In this document: one piece after another, positions 1-10,061 of the stretch | Layout: every line of letters starts with the position of its first letter | Numbering within the stretch: position 1 is the first letter of the stretch | Made by a program: the position numbers and the translations under genes | The notes under the pieces: model-generated | The model's input: only the letters and a program-made list of their open reading frames with translations | The model's database searches: none | What the model was told of the DNA's origin: nothing | Assembly (NCBI GenBank): GCA_018524725.1 | Contig: JAEUWP010000337.1 | Location: 113,049-177,048, forward strand | Length of the DNA: 64,000 nucleotides | Source: Podaxis mareebaensis | Taxonomy: Eukaryota > Basidiomycota > Agaricomycetes > Agaricales > Agaricaceae | Direction of reading: 5' to 3'

Positions 1-1297
1 TACCTAGTCAATGTTGTCCCTCCGCTGAAATACGTGCCAGAGTGGATGCCAGGTGCTACCTTCAAGAAGGTAGCGCGCAGGATTCGAGAACAGCTGACCC
101 GCGTTAAGGAAGAACCCTATCAGATGACGTTGAAGAGCATGGTACGTCTACGGGCCTTATGCTGTATCTCCTGCTAATGTATCGGATAGGAAGATGGAAC
201 TGCTCCAGGGTCGTTCGTTTCTACGAGCTTGGAGAAATATAGAGATGCACCGGATTTTGAATACCAGGCGTTGCATATCAAACAAGCTGCAGCTCAGATA
301 TTTGGGGGTGAGTCGAGGGAGAGCTTCATCATAGACAACACTATTTAACGTGTTATGCTAGCTGCCTCTGAGACCACTGTCGCAACCACGATGACATTCA
401 TACTTGCTATGCTCAAATACCCCGAGATTCAGCGCAGAGCGCAACAAGAGATAAATTCAGTGGTTGGATCAGATCGGTTGCCCGATTATTCAGATCAACC
501 ACACCTACCTTATCTTTCGGCTATCCTCAAGGAGGTTTTGCGGTGAGTAGCATTTCACCGTCCAATTGGTGTCGATGCGAGTATGAAATTGCCCCCAGAT
601 GGAATCCCGTTACGCCAATGAGTGAAATTCTTAATACCCGAAACTCGCTGTCTAGTAGCTAATAAATTACATAGGTGTTCCCCACTTGACTACCGAGGAG
701 GACGTGTATGAAGGATACTATATCCCAAAAGGATCCACCATCATGGTGAATACTTAGTGAGTACCTCATGTCTTCGTGCCCTTGTGCAGTTGTTGATTTC
801 GTACAAGCGCCATTCTTCATGATGATGAAATATTTCCAAATCCTGAGGAGTTCAACCCTGACCGGTTCATCAAGGATGGCGTCCTTTTGACTGATGTCCC
901 TGATCCCAATGTCACCGCCACCTTCGGCTTTGGAAGGAGGTTTGCACATCTTTTGAGTATCTATCTTTCTTTCGATTGAAGTCTTGACCCTTGTCCAGAA
1001 TATGCCCTGGTTCTCACATTGCCCTCTCAACGCTATATATCATCGCTGCTTCCATCCTAGCTTTATATGATATCTCGCCAGCGCTCGACGCGGAAGGCAA
1101 ACCTGTCGAAGTCGGACCCAAATTTATTGCAGCTGCCATCATCTCGTGAGTGCTTACTTTTCCAGCCACAAGGAAGATTCCTGATTGCGGTCAACGGTCG
1201 TAGGGAACCTCTTCCATTTGAATGCAAATTTACCCCTCGTCAGGGAAAGAATGTTGAGGGCCTCCTGCAAGAGTGTTTAGGGGCTGAGGTCATCTGA
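1..1297 (+). CDS. Cytochrome P450, 3' part (5' end outside window)
   Basis: C-terminal half of a haem-thiolate monooxygenase, cut by the window edge. Exons: 1-141, 190-307, 362-542, 599-621, 675-756, 808-939, 999-1145, 1204-1297, all with GT-AG introns of 48-58 nt and frames that join. Seen in order: the I-helix signature ASETT (oxygen activation), the K-helix ExxR (KEVLR), the PDRF-type meander motif, and the haem loop FGFGRR-ICPG with its cysteine ligand. An intron splits the haem-loop arginine codon. Exon boundaries and phases match the complete P450 at 3626-5804, so the two are tandem duplicates. No damage is seen in the visible part. Substrate cannot be told; fungal P450s of this type serve secondary metabolism or xenobiotic oxidation. 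The N-terminal anchor would lie upstream. Confidence 0.93.
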
Positions 1298-2059
1298 TAT
1301 GGAGAATTCGGCTTATCTATTTCGCTTCCGTTTCCTTTTGCATATTTGAATGATCCCGTATGCCTGGAGTTCTCACCTCCCGCCTGAACATTGATCGGAT
1401 TGCATGATTCATGAGGACCTGTATTTTTGTGATCACGATACGCCAAATTGCCCGAGCGACACACTAAGGACTGGTGGTACGCTTCACTTGCCCTTTGAGT
1501 ATCCTTCAGTGGTCGGACCCTTAGGATTCTCCCTCGGCATTGTTGAGCATTCCTTTCCGGTAACACAGGCTTTACTGACACAATGCCATACGCTGAATAC
1601 GTCCACCCCACCACCTTAGCGTGCAAGTGTCCCGTCCCGCATGCGCAATATCCCCGCTGTCACTAAGGGTCTCAGAAAACGCGTATTCTTAACTTGAAAT
1701 CCGCCGATGAATGCCTGAGGGACACGTTGAGCGGTTTGAACAAAAGATTGCAGTCTTGTAGTGATATATGGCGACGTCCTTTCAGATTACACCGACGCGT
1801 TCTCGCTTGGAAGAGATGAACTTTGTTGTTGGAGTCTGTTTGGACTGGTTTTGCTTTGCACTCTTGCGCAAGTAACGAATACGGACTGACGTTTTTTGTG
1901 CCACGTTACAATTCGATTTGTCGTGTATTCGTCCTACGCCATTCAAGTTCATAGAGGACTAAGCGTGCAGAGACGTTAACCCGGTCCAACCTGGAGGAAA
2001 TTATGCTCCGAATTTGATACAGACCTATCTCGTAACAAGGGATCTGTATATACCCGTGC
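1298..2059. other. Spacer between P450 copies
   Basis: About 760 bases with no supported gene. Short open frames on both strands lack splice sites, recognisable motifs or a plausible start. Parts may be further decayed P450 sequence, but I cannot align them by eye. Confidence 0.5.
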
Positions 2060-2960
2060 ATCTTCCATCACAACCACATCTGGCCCCATTTCAAAGAGCT
2101 GGGCTCTACAACTTTTTCTTAATCCTCCCACATAACGATGTATCGTGGAATCAACGCCGCCTCTTCCAGCGATACTTTTCTGCCTGCGAACCTCCTTCCC
2201 AATCCCTACCAGAGCCCGAGGATAAGCCTTTTCGTTTGGACCGACACACACCTCGCCAGGCGCCCTATTGGCTCAGCGCGATCCTCAGATGCAGCGGAAT
2301 CACGACGGTCATGACCTACGGTCTCCCCATTCAACGAACAAACAATCCGAAGGCCTAACTTATCGAAAACGTCTTCAAAGCCTCCATGCTTGTGACTGCG
2401 CCTAACAAGTACCTTGTTGAGATGCCTCGTTGATTAAAGTGCATTTCGGAACAGTTCCCTGGTGCTTGTTTGTCCGGAGATGAGGCGTTGCTTGGACTTG
2501 ACGCCTGTTTCTGACGTTACTTCATGCGGCCAAACCGTCTTTTGTATCCACTGACGCCTGATCGACCCGACAAGTCGATACCAAACAGGCTAAATTAACA
2601 AATCGGAACTTTTGGTTTCTGGAGTTGTGTCGCACTACTCCATCACAATCAAGCCCGATATTTGCAAACCCGCACCTAACTCGCAATTAACCGCATCTTA
2701 CACAACAAAGGTACCCCAATGCTCGCATTCGTTTTCGCCACACTCAAAAACTACCCCGAAAATCAATGCCGCGCGCAATATGAAGTTTACGCTGTGATTG
2801 GATGCCACGGGTTTCCCAAGTTTTCTGTTAACCACAAGCACCGTATTCGTGGGCAGTCCTGAAGGAGGTTCTGATTTATGTCCCCGCCCGGTTTTTTGTG
2901 GTTTTTTGTTTCGGTTGATCAGGTTGGACGAAATCCCATTGCGCCCCTTGGCAAGTTTTT
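2060..2960 (+). pseudogene. Decayed cytochrome P450 copy
   Basis: A relic of the flanking P450 family in the right order but several frames. Around 2110-2190 the translation WNQRRLFQRYFSA matches WRNQRRILQQYFSQ of the complete gene. At 2310-2340 MTYGLPIQR matches MTYGVPVKR. At 2400-2430 NKYLVEMP matches GTYLVNTVP. At 2716-2800 a stretch reading MLAFVFATLKNYPENQ matches MTFILAMLKYPEIQ. At 2850 WAVLKEV matches the K-helix region and at 2935 GRNPIAP matches WNPIAPS. Stops and frame changes lie between blocks and exon boundaries are eroded, so it cannot encode a working enzyme. It lies between two better copies, which suggests at least three tandem copies once existed. Confidence 0.75.
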
Positions 2961-3439
2961 GTTCCTGAGACTGACAACCGGTAATGGACTAATTCCGAAT
3001 GCCTACAGGGGTACTTCGTTTGATGGGCTGTGGTGAGCCCGTTCTTCGATTTTGATAGGTCCCAATTATTCGACTCACAGTCGCCGATTACAATACTTTA
3101 AAAGGCCCAACGGCTTCTTTATCTACGTCAGTTCAATCCATCACATGACTCTCCTATGATCTTTGTGAGAACGAGAAGACTCCATGATAAGTATCGTACA
3201 ATTTTATCCGCTCCTAAACCATAGCAGGGAAAGTGGGACATATTCTTTGAGCCTCTGAACTTCCAATCCGGCTGGTGGCTCGAATCCACAATCCGACCCC
3301 TTGATAGGAGACAAGTCTCTTATGCTCCTTCCGAAGGACTACACGGTTCAATTGTATGTTACTTACGACGAGCCTTACGACAACTCACCAACGAAAGTGA
3401 TGACAAGCACAGGTTTATCGTCATGCCACAGAAGAGATT

Positions 3440-3540
3440 GTCACGAAGCCGGACTCCACAACAACGTTTACTCTCACACATTTTCCAAAGATATCTTCCA
3501 GCAGAAGACCTGTATACAGTTCTAGCTGGGATTCTCAGGG
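3440..3540 (+). pseudogene. Possible second P450 scrap
   Basis: One frame reads QQRLLSHIFQRYLPAEDLY, which resembles the P450 segment NQRRILQQYFSQKTLY of the neighbouring gene in spacing and key residues (QR, L, YF/YL, LY). Nothing before or after extends the match convincingly. It may be part of the same relic as 2060-2960 or a separate 5' fragment of a lost copy. By-eye similarity only. Confidence 0.35.
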
Positions 3541-3625
3541 AGTGGGGACCAGGGGTCGACAGAAGTGATAAATAGTCTCACTGCAATCTGCCTGAAGACA
3601 GGTCGTTGTCCCCTTCTTCGATATC

Positions 3626-5804
3626 ATGGCTATCCTTGGCTTTCGAGATGTCTTATTTCTTTGCTTCTGCGGCGTAGTCCATTTCATTTATCGCTATCGC
3701 CGAAGACCACGTCTTCCCTTGCCGCCTTCACTTCCTGGGTGGCCGATTGTTGGGAACGCGTTCCAGATCCCCTTGAGGTACGTTCATATCTTCTATCAGG
3801 AGCTTGAGCGGAAGCTTGGTGAGATTCGAGTCCTGAGATAGTACGGTACGAAGTGCTGATTGAGCTTTCGGAATTAGGATCGAAGATCATGTATCTTGAG
3901 GCGTTTGGTCAACCTATCATTGTCATCAATGATGCTCTGATGGCGAAAGAGCTTCTCGAGAAACGCTCGGCTTTGTATTCGAGTCGGTGCGTGTTATGGC
4001 GCATTGCAGGGTTGAATGGTAGCGTTATAGCACTAAATGCCTCGTTGGCAGACCTCCTTTTAGGATGCTCGCAGAAGTGTGCGTATCAATCATGAGCTTT
4101 GTTGGTCCTGAGGAACTTATGCTTCATTGCCTACAGAATAAAAACTCCATATCTCTTTGCTTTCTTCCCCTACGGCGACGAATGGAGGAACCAGCGTCGG
4201 ATATTACAACAATACTTCTCTCAGAAGACTCTGTATCGACAACAGGACAAAGCACTAGAGTTTGTCCGGAAAGGACTCTTACCGAACCTGTACCAGGACC
4301 CCGGAAACATTCATGAACATATGCGAGAGTAAGCCAAAGTTCGTCTCCAGTAATTTCACGACGGGATTAAAGGGGTCTTTTCAGGTGTGTCGGAGGCCTG
4401 TCAATATCCATGACCTACGGAGTTCCTGTAAAACGAAAACACGACCCTTTTCTTCAGTTGTCGGAAGAGGCCTTCACAGGTATTACCGCAGCCGCTGCTC
4501 CGGGGACATATCTCGTCAACACCGTACCCATTCTCAAACATGTGCCAGAGTGGATGCCAGGTGCTACCTTCAAGCGGGTGGCACGCAAAGTGCGAACACA
4601 GATAATCCATGTTATGGAGGAGCCATATCGGAAAACCCTGAAGAGTATGGTATGTGCCTATCTCCAGATTGATTGACTTTTTTCCTGATGTATTGAACAG
4701 GATGATGGAAGTGCGCCGGAATCGTTTGTCTCCAAGAGCCTGGAAAGCCATAGGGATAAGCCAGACTTTGCGCTTCATGAATCCCGTGTCAAACAAGCCG
4801 CGTTCCAAATCTTCGGAGGTGACTTGACTAATTGCTCGTCCATGTAACAACCTTGTTCATTGCACGGTGTTAGCTGGGTCTGAAACCACTGTCGCATCCA
4901 CGATGACGTTCATTCTGGCCATGCTTAAATATCCCGAGATTCAGCGTAAGGCCCAAGCAGAAGTCGACTCAGTTGTTGGACCGGATCGGTTGCCTGATTT
5001 CTCGGATATGGCTCATCTTCCCTACCTTTCAGCAGTACTCAAGGAGGCTTTACGGTGAGTGGTGCTTGCCCATCTCATCAAAGTATTTATGAACCTGGGT
5101 TTTTACCAGCTGGAATCCTATTGCGCCGTCAGGTAAGAAATTCCTCCGTTGTCTTAACCATTCAACTGATTGAAAGAAACATAGGGGTGCCCCATATGAC
5201 GAGTGAAGAAGATGTATATGGGGGATATTACATTCCTAAAGGTGCCCTAGTCATGGCAAACACTTAGTGAGTGACATATGGCCTCAAATATTCCTTGAAA
5301 CTAAGTGGGCGTCAGTGCTATGCTCCAAGACGAAGAGACCTTCCCAAACCCGAAGGAATTCGAGCCTGAAAGATTCATCAAGGATGGCGTCCCTTTGACT
5401 GATATTCTTGACCCAAGCGTCATTGCTACTTTCGGCTTCGGAAGGAGGTTTGCGCTGAATACTTGCCATATTCACCTTTCTCTATTGACACCCCAACCTC
5501 ATCCAGGATATGCCCTGGAGCACATATAGCACTATCAATACTGCACATCATTGCAGCTTCAGTCCTTTCCTTATTCGACATCTCTCCAGCAATTGATGCG
5601 GAAGGCAAACCCATCGAAGTCATACCTGAGTTCATCGCCACTTCTATCATCTCGTGAGTGTTCCTTCCTAAAGCAACGGAGAGACTTCGACATTGACTCC
5701 GTGGACATAGGGAGCCCCTTCCGTTCCAATGCAAAGTCACTCCTCGCCAAGGGAAGAACGTTGAAGGTGTTTTACGGGAGTATATGGGAATTGAAGTCAT
5801 CTGA
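3626..5804 (+). CDS. Cytochrome P450 monooxygenase, complete
   Basis: Complete 516-residue haem-thiolate monooxygenase in 12 exons: 3626-3818, 3878-3986, 4064-4078, 4137-4328, 4385-4649, 4701-4818, 4874-5054, 5110-5132, 5185-5266, 5316-5447, 5507-5653, 5711-5804. Exons total 1551 nt with no internal stop. Residues 7-23 form an N-terminal membrane anchor followed by arginines and a proline-rich hinge (LPLPPSLPGWPIVGN), as in ER-bound class II P450s. Other motifs: AGSETT at 298-303, ExxR at 355-358, FEPERF, and FGFGRR-ICPG with Cys439 as the haem ligand. The start is the first ATG before the anchor. The stop just after residue 65 in the first open frame is inside intron 1. Exons are as short as 15 and 23 nt. 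Paired with the upstream copy; substrate unknown. Confidence 0.95.
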
Positions 5805-6221
5805 TATGCAGAGAAATGATTCGCTGATTGTTTTCACTTGACATTTATCTGGAATTTGAATCATGTTGTGTGCTTCAAATTTCCATTAAACTGTATCCAT
5901 GATCAACCTTCTTTGAATCCGATTCAAGAAGCACATTTGAGTCATTGCACAGATCTATCCAAAATCTCAAGACTGCGCGGCCAGTGCAGGTGCATATCTC
6001 GGTAGCAGGCCAGGCCAAAATTTAAGCCACTGGAGACCCTTTGTGCCCAGGTCTTGCAGTGGGTATTTAAATTGTACATTAGCCGGCTGAGTACCAGTCC
6101 ATCACTCGTGTGGGATATTAAACCACGTAGACGACGTCTGGGCTCCTTGAGCGGCTATCAAATCAATAACATTACGCCTTCGCTCTAACCTCACCCTCCG
6201 TGATTTCATCCAGCTCCGTTC
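5805..6221. other. Spacer upstream of F-box gene
   Basis: No gene seen. It holds the 3' flank of the P450 and the presumed promoter of the F-box gene, including an AT-rich stretch near 6064-6080 (gggtatttaaattg) that could serve as a TATA-like element. Confidence 0.4.
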
Positions 6222-7808
6222 ATGGACGACACAGCGGCTCGTACTCAAGCGGTTCTCCTCGCCCTCCCTTCCGAAATTCTGTATGAGATTCTACGCAACC
6301 TCGACTTGAAGAGCTTTCTGGCGGTCAAGCAGGTGCGGAAATACCGAATGCCAAGTATTGCTCCTGGCTTATTGTGTGTCATGTCCGTGTCGCACATAGA
6401 CTTGTACAACCTTGCGTTTAATGAGTTTCGACAAGAATCTGTGGCATGGTTTTGTACAGGAATTCGAGTCACGGCCTGGCTACTCACGCCTCGAAGCACC
6501 ATGGACGGATTACACAACAAAGGAACTCACACACTGGGTTCTGTCGAGATTCCGCGTCGAGGAGTTCTGGCGCAAGCCCCTTGTGGCCAATGCTGCACCC
6601 CTGCCCCGCGCGCGCTCGTCCCCCTATATGGACGGAGAATTAGTTTCGCCTATTCTTCTCCCTGGTGGGCGATGGATGCTTATGTTGGAGCGCTTTCAAG
6701 GGGATATCTATGTATTTGACCTTGAAGCTCCTGAGCTCAAGGGCGGGGTTCTTGTCGAAGGTGGCAATGCAGGCCAAATTAGGTGGTTGGGGAGGGTGTT
6801 GGGTTGATCCTTCGAAACCACGGTTGTCCGTTCGCGTGGCCCTTGGGCGCAGACCACTTAGTATGACCACAATGGTTTCTATTCTTGTCCTTCTCTGACC
6901 GTATTCTGGTTGCAGATGGACGGGAAACCGACGCGGTCGCCCAAATCTATAACATCGAAACTGTTGGACTCGGACAGGATACTAAACTGCAAGCTAAATG
7001 TCTGATCAATATTCGCGACCCACTTCCAAGCCACTACGCGTATGCTCTTGATGGCGAATACGTTGTGATAATCCGAAAGGGGGCGATTTCGTTGATGGCT
7101 GTAACCAGATATTGCAGAGACGGTCAACTTGTCCAATCAAAGCCGGTGATGATCCAAGTCGACCGTGAAGGTTTAGTGAGCCTTCAATTCAGTGACTTAA
7201 CCATTCGTAGCTGATTTCCCTCGAGGCTAGTGTTTACCTCCTATGGAGTGATCGAATAGTCCTTCTCATTGGAAAATGGACCGAGGTTTACTCGCTGGAC
7301 CGACTGGGACGCGCTGAGCCAGAAAGCACTCAACCTATGCAGTCTATTCTGTCCATCAGTCGCAGCGGCGACGTTTGGCATGTCTATGAACGATAGTTTC
7401 GAATTCCCGGTTCAAGGGATATCAGCCCCGATATTTCTTCCTGAAGCAGTGCGATTCACATTCGCGGCGAAGGACAGCATATGGGGGATCAATGTCCCTC
7501 GTGATATCACTGTAGCTCCTGAGCTCAAGTGGGTAGCAGACGCGCCATTTCGGGCGAATGCCCTTCCAGGAATTGGTCATCAACGCTCGCTTTTTCTGGA
7601 TGTCAAGAAGGGGACAATTGATATGGTTCATCATGTTTGGGACGACTCGGAAGCTGAACCGCGGAATTCGCGAAGGACGATTGTGGGCACGTTTCTCGAG
7701 TTGAAAGTTGACGATTTGCTGTTTAAGGCTGGGTATAGTGAAGAGCTGGGTCGGATCGTGATTTACAGCCCCTGGACATGGTTTTGTATGTTGATTGAGG
7801 TCATATAA
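6222..7808 (+). pseudogene. F-box protein, family 1 copy A, two frameshifts
   Basis: Four-exon F-box gene (6222-6332, 6400-6860, 6916-7175, 7226-7808) whose N terminus holds the F-box LPSEILYEILRNLDLKSF, the Skp1-binding helix set of SCF ligase receptors. The rest is a long beta-rich region with repeats such as LPGGRWMLM, LDGEYVV and FTFAAKDSIWGINVP, which resembles an irregular propeller. Compared with intact copy B, one extra base in the G-rich run at 6785-6800 puts a stop at 6805-6807, and a 2-base loss near 7345 shifts the last exon. Splice sites and all remaining coding sequence are well preserved, so the damage is recent, or one or both shifts are sequencing errors. It lies on the opposite strand from copies B, C and D. 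Confidence 0.8.
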
Positions 7809-7931
7809 ATTTCAATGGAATTCATAGTTCCTAGATTATAATCAGAATGTTTGGAGTGCCCAAGTTATTCTGCGTCAGCAAGAACAATCCAAATGGAAAG
7901 AATGTTGCATGAATTCTTCTAATGTCAGTAG

Positions 7932-8493
7932 TTAGTGGACACCAGACGCAGCGGGGATAACAGCATCCTCATCCCGTCCTACAACAAACACCACACGCCA
8001 TAAGCTAACGATCCGATACACCTAGAAAGATTAAGAACAACTCACCCTCGTAAAACTTCTGCAAGAACGTCTTTGGCGCTTTCGGTCCCTCATCAACCAA
8101 CAGAATCCCAAGAACGTGGTCGTTCTGTTTCCACAGGTTCATAGTCTCCTGATATTCCTGCCTCGACTTGTGGATGAGTATGTCGATAGCACGCGGGTCC
8201 GTCACGTAGCGGTTTTTCTCGAACTTTTGGCGGATGGCATGTCTGACGTAGGCGGGTGAGACGCTGAGGGTGTATAGGCTGCAAATTTCTGGGGCCTATA
8301 TGGTAACCAATGGATAGCCAATAGGGTGCAAGGAGATGCAAGAGGAAAGTCTTAGCGACGGGCGTCGAGGAATGTAGTGTGGACGTACGGAACGGTACCA
8401 GTCACGGTAGAGTTGGAGGACGCGGCGGCGGGCATCTGAGCTGCCGGCAGATGTGCACGCCGATTTGGCTAGGCGGGCGGGCATTGTTGACAT
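7932..8493 (-). CDS. NDUFA6: Mitochondrial complex I LYR subunit (NDUFA6/B14 type)
   Basis: 133-residue accessory subunit of NADH:ubiquinone oxidoreductase in the mitochondrial inner membrane. In animals and yeasts this subunit binds the acyl carrier protein. Exons on the minus strand: 8493-8389, 8295-8046, 7978-7932 (402 nt). The LYR motif is at residues 28-30 (LQLYRDWYRS), with downstream family residues VTDPRAIDILI and WKQNDHVLG. Length fits the family. The start MSTMPARLAK was chosen because the frame upstream is unrelated; a second Met three codons later is possible. Its 3' end converges on F-box copy A with 123 bases between. Its 5' end faces PDAP1 across a 273-base shared upstream region. 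Confidence 0.93.
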
Positions 8494-8766
8494 TGCTGCG
8501 TATAAGGAGTGTGAGTGGAGGTGGATGTGTCCGACGTTAAGGTCAACTGCAACGGTTTGGACCGAGCCGGCGCATTGGTCGGCAGAGTCCGAATCCGGCA
8601 ACTATCCGGAGGTGGGCTACTCGATATGGAAGTGCTTTGATGACTTGGGTCGGCTTCTCGGGTTCGATTTCGCTTGTGGTTTTCATCACCAGCGTTACTG
8701 CTTATCTCCCTCTCCTCTTTGTGTTGTTGGCTTTCGTTGTAACAGAATATCCTTAAGTGATATATA
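8494..8766. promoter_or_regulatory. Shared divergent promoter region, NDUFA6 / PDAP1
   Basis: The two start codons point away from each other with 273 bases between, so both promoters and 5' leaders must lie here. The PDAP1 side has an AT-rich stretch (tgatatataatgg) at its start codon. No known factor site can be assigned by eye. Confidence 0.55.
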
Positions 8767-9729
8767 ATGGCTCGAGGTGCAGGTATGTGGTGTCCTCTGA
8801 GACTCTCAGGATGAAGCGCTGATGGGATTTTGGGCTCCAGGCAAGTTCAAGGCGAAACGCGGTGGAGGACGTAGCTTCAGGTATTTGTTTTGTGATCCAG
8901 CTCACGCGATAACGCCGTTTCTGAATAAGAATGGTATAGTCGTAATATGGCGATTGACCGGGATGCGTCGGCATTCCCTGATGGTGAAGACCCGAGGTGC
9001 GCTCTTATATCAGCTTCACTACAATCCACTCAATCATATCGTACCATCTCTTTCACAGAGCACACAGAGACAAGGAAGAAGACGATTCTGAGGAAGAAGA
9101 GGATGAAGAAGAGGGTTCTGAAGAGGAAGAGGAATCTGAGGAGGAAGAGTCTGGGGAAGAACAGCCTGAGCTGACGAGGGCACAACGGCGAGAGATGAAG
9201 AAGAAGCAGGTACAAGCCAAGCAGGCTGCTAAACAACCCCAGCAGGATGGCATAGACGAGGATGATGAAGATGCTGATTTGATTAATCCGAACCATGTGC
9301 AGAAGAAGTTGACCATTTCGGATCTGAACGAGCCTAGGCAGTTGTCTAGACGCGAGAGGTGTGTTCGTCCTTCCACTTCCTGTTTGAGTGGGGATCTGAT
9401 CTTTCGATTTAGAGAGCAGAAAGAGAAGAAAGAGGCTGAAGAGCGATACTGGAAGGTGCGTTGTCGTTATCGTTGTGCGCATGATCATCTCTGGCTAATG
9501 CGTTTCCTTCAGCTGCACCTCCAGGGTAAGACTGACAAGGCCAAGGCTGATCTTCAACGACTTGCCAAGATTCGTGCGGAGCGAGAGGCTGCTGCGGCGA
9601 AGAGACAGGCTGAAAGTGAAGGTTTGTCTTCAAACATATTCTTGTTACGCGGTGCTTAATGTTTCTTTAGCCAAAGCGAAAGAGATCCAAGCAAAGAAGG
9701 AGGCTCAGCTCAACAAGCGCAAGGTTTGA
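8767..9729 (+). CDS. PDAP1: PDAP1/PP28-family acidic phosphoprotein
   Basis: 207-residue homologue of the 28-kDa heat- and acid-stable phosphoprotein (casein kinase substrate PP28). Seven exons: 8767-8782, 8841-8880, 8940-8996, 9059-9358, 9413-9455, 9513-9621, 9671-9729 (624 nt). The N terminus has the family signature GKFKAKRGGGRSFS. A long Glu/Ser acidic tract follows, with many casein kinase 2 type sites, then the conserved PP28 core with LINPNHVQKKLTISDL, SRREREQKEKKEAEERYWK and GKTDKAKADLQRLAKIR. The C-terminal half is a charged helix. The family is conserved in eukaryotes, but its molecular role is poorly defined. Exon 1 is only 16 nt. Confidence 0.93.
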
Positions 9730-10061
9730 GCCTACCATATCCTCTCGCCAAGCTTGTCCTTCCATCTGATACCTCGATGATCTGCTACTGCAGAATTAAT
9801 TGTCGTGAAGAGAGCGTATCATAAGAGAAGAAGTAGACTGTATTTCTTGGTCGTGTAGATATCCCGGCTGTTTTTATGGTGTATGTATGTCATATTATCA
9901 TCCCAGCCCAATATCAGTAGTCTTGTCGTTGCCGAGACGCGTCGAATTATTTCGTCGTGTGACAGTCGCGTTACTTATTCCATCACGCTTCGTCCCTTTC
10001 GAAATTTGCATTTTCTGAGTTTTCCAGGAAACATATCCCTCGCCTCGCGCGCTCTTGTGTC

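Noticed and set aside
3819..3877. Early stop in the second P450 after residue 65, as if it were a pseudogene
   Set aside because: The stop is inside a normal 59-nt GT-AG intron. With it removed, all 12 exons join to 516 codons.
9030..9488. Minus-strand Leu/Phe-rich open frame that looks like a membrane protein
   Set aside because: It is the antisense shadow of the Glu-rich and Lys-rich PDAP1 exon.
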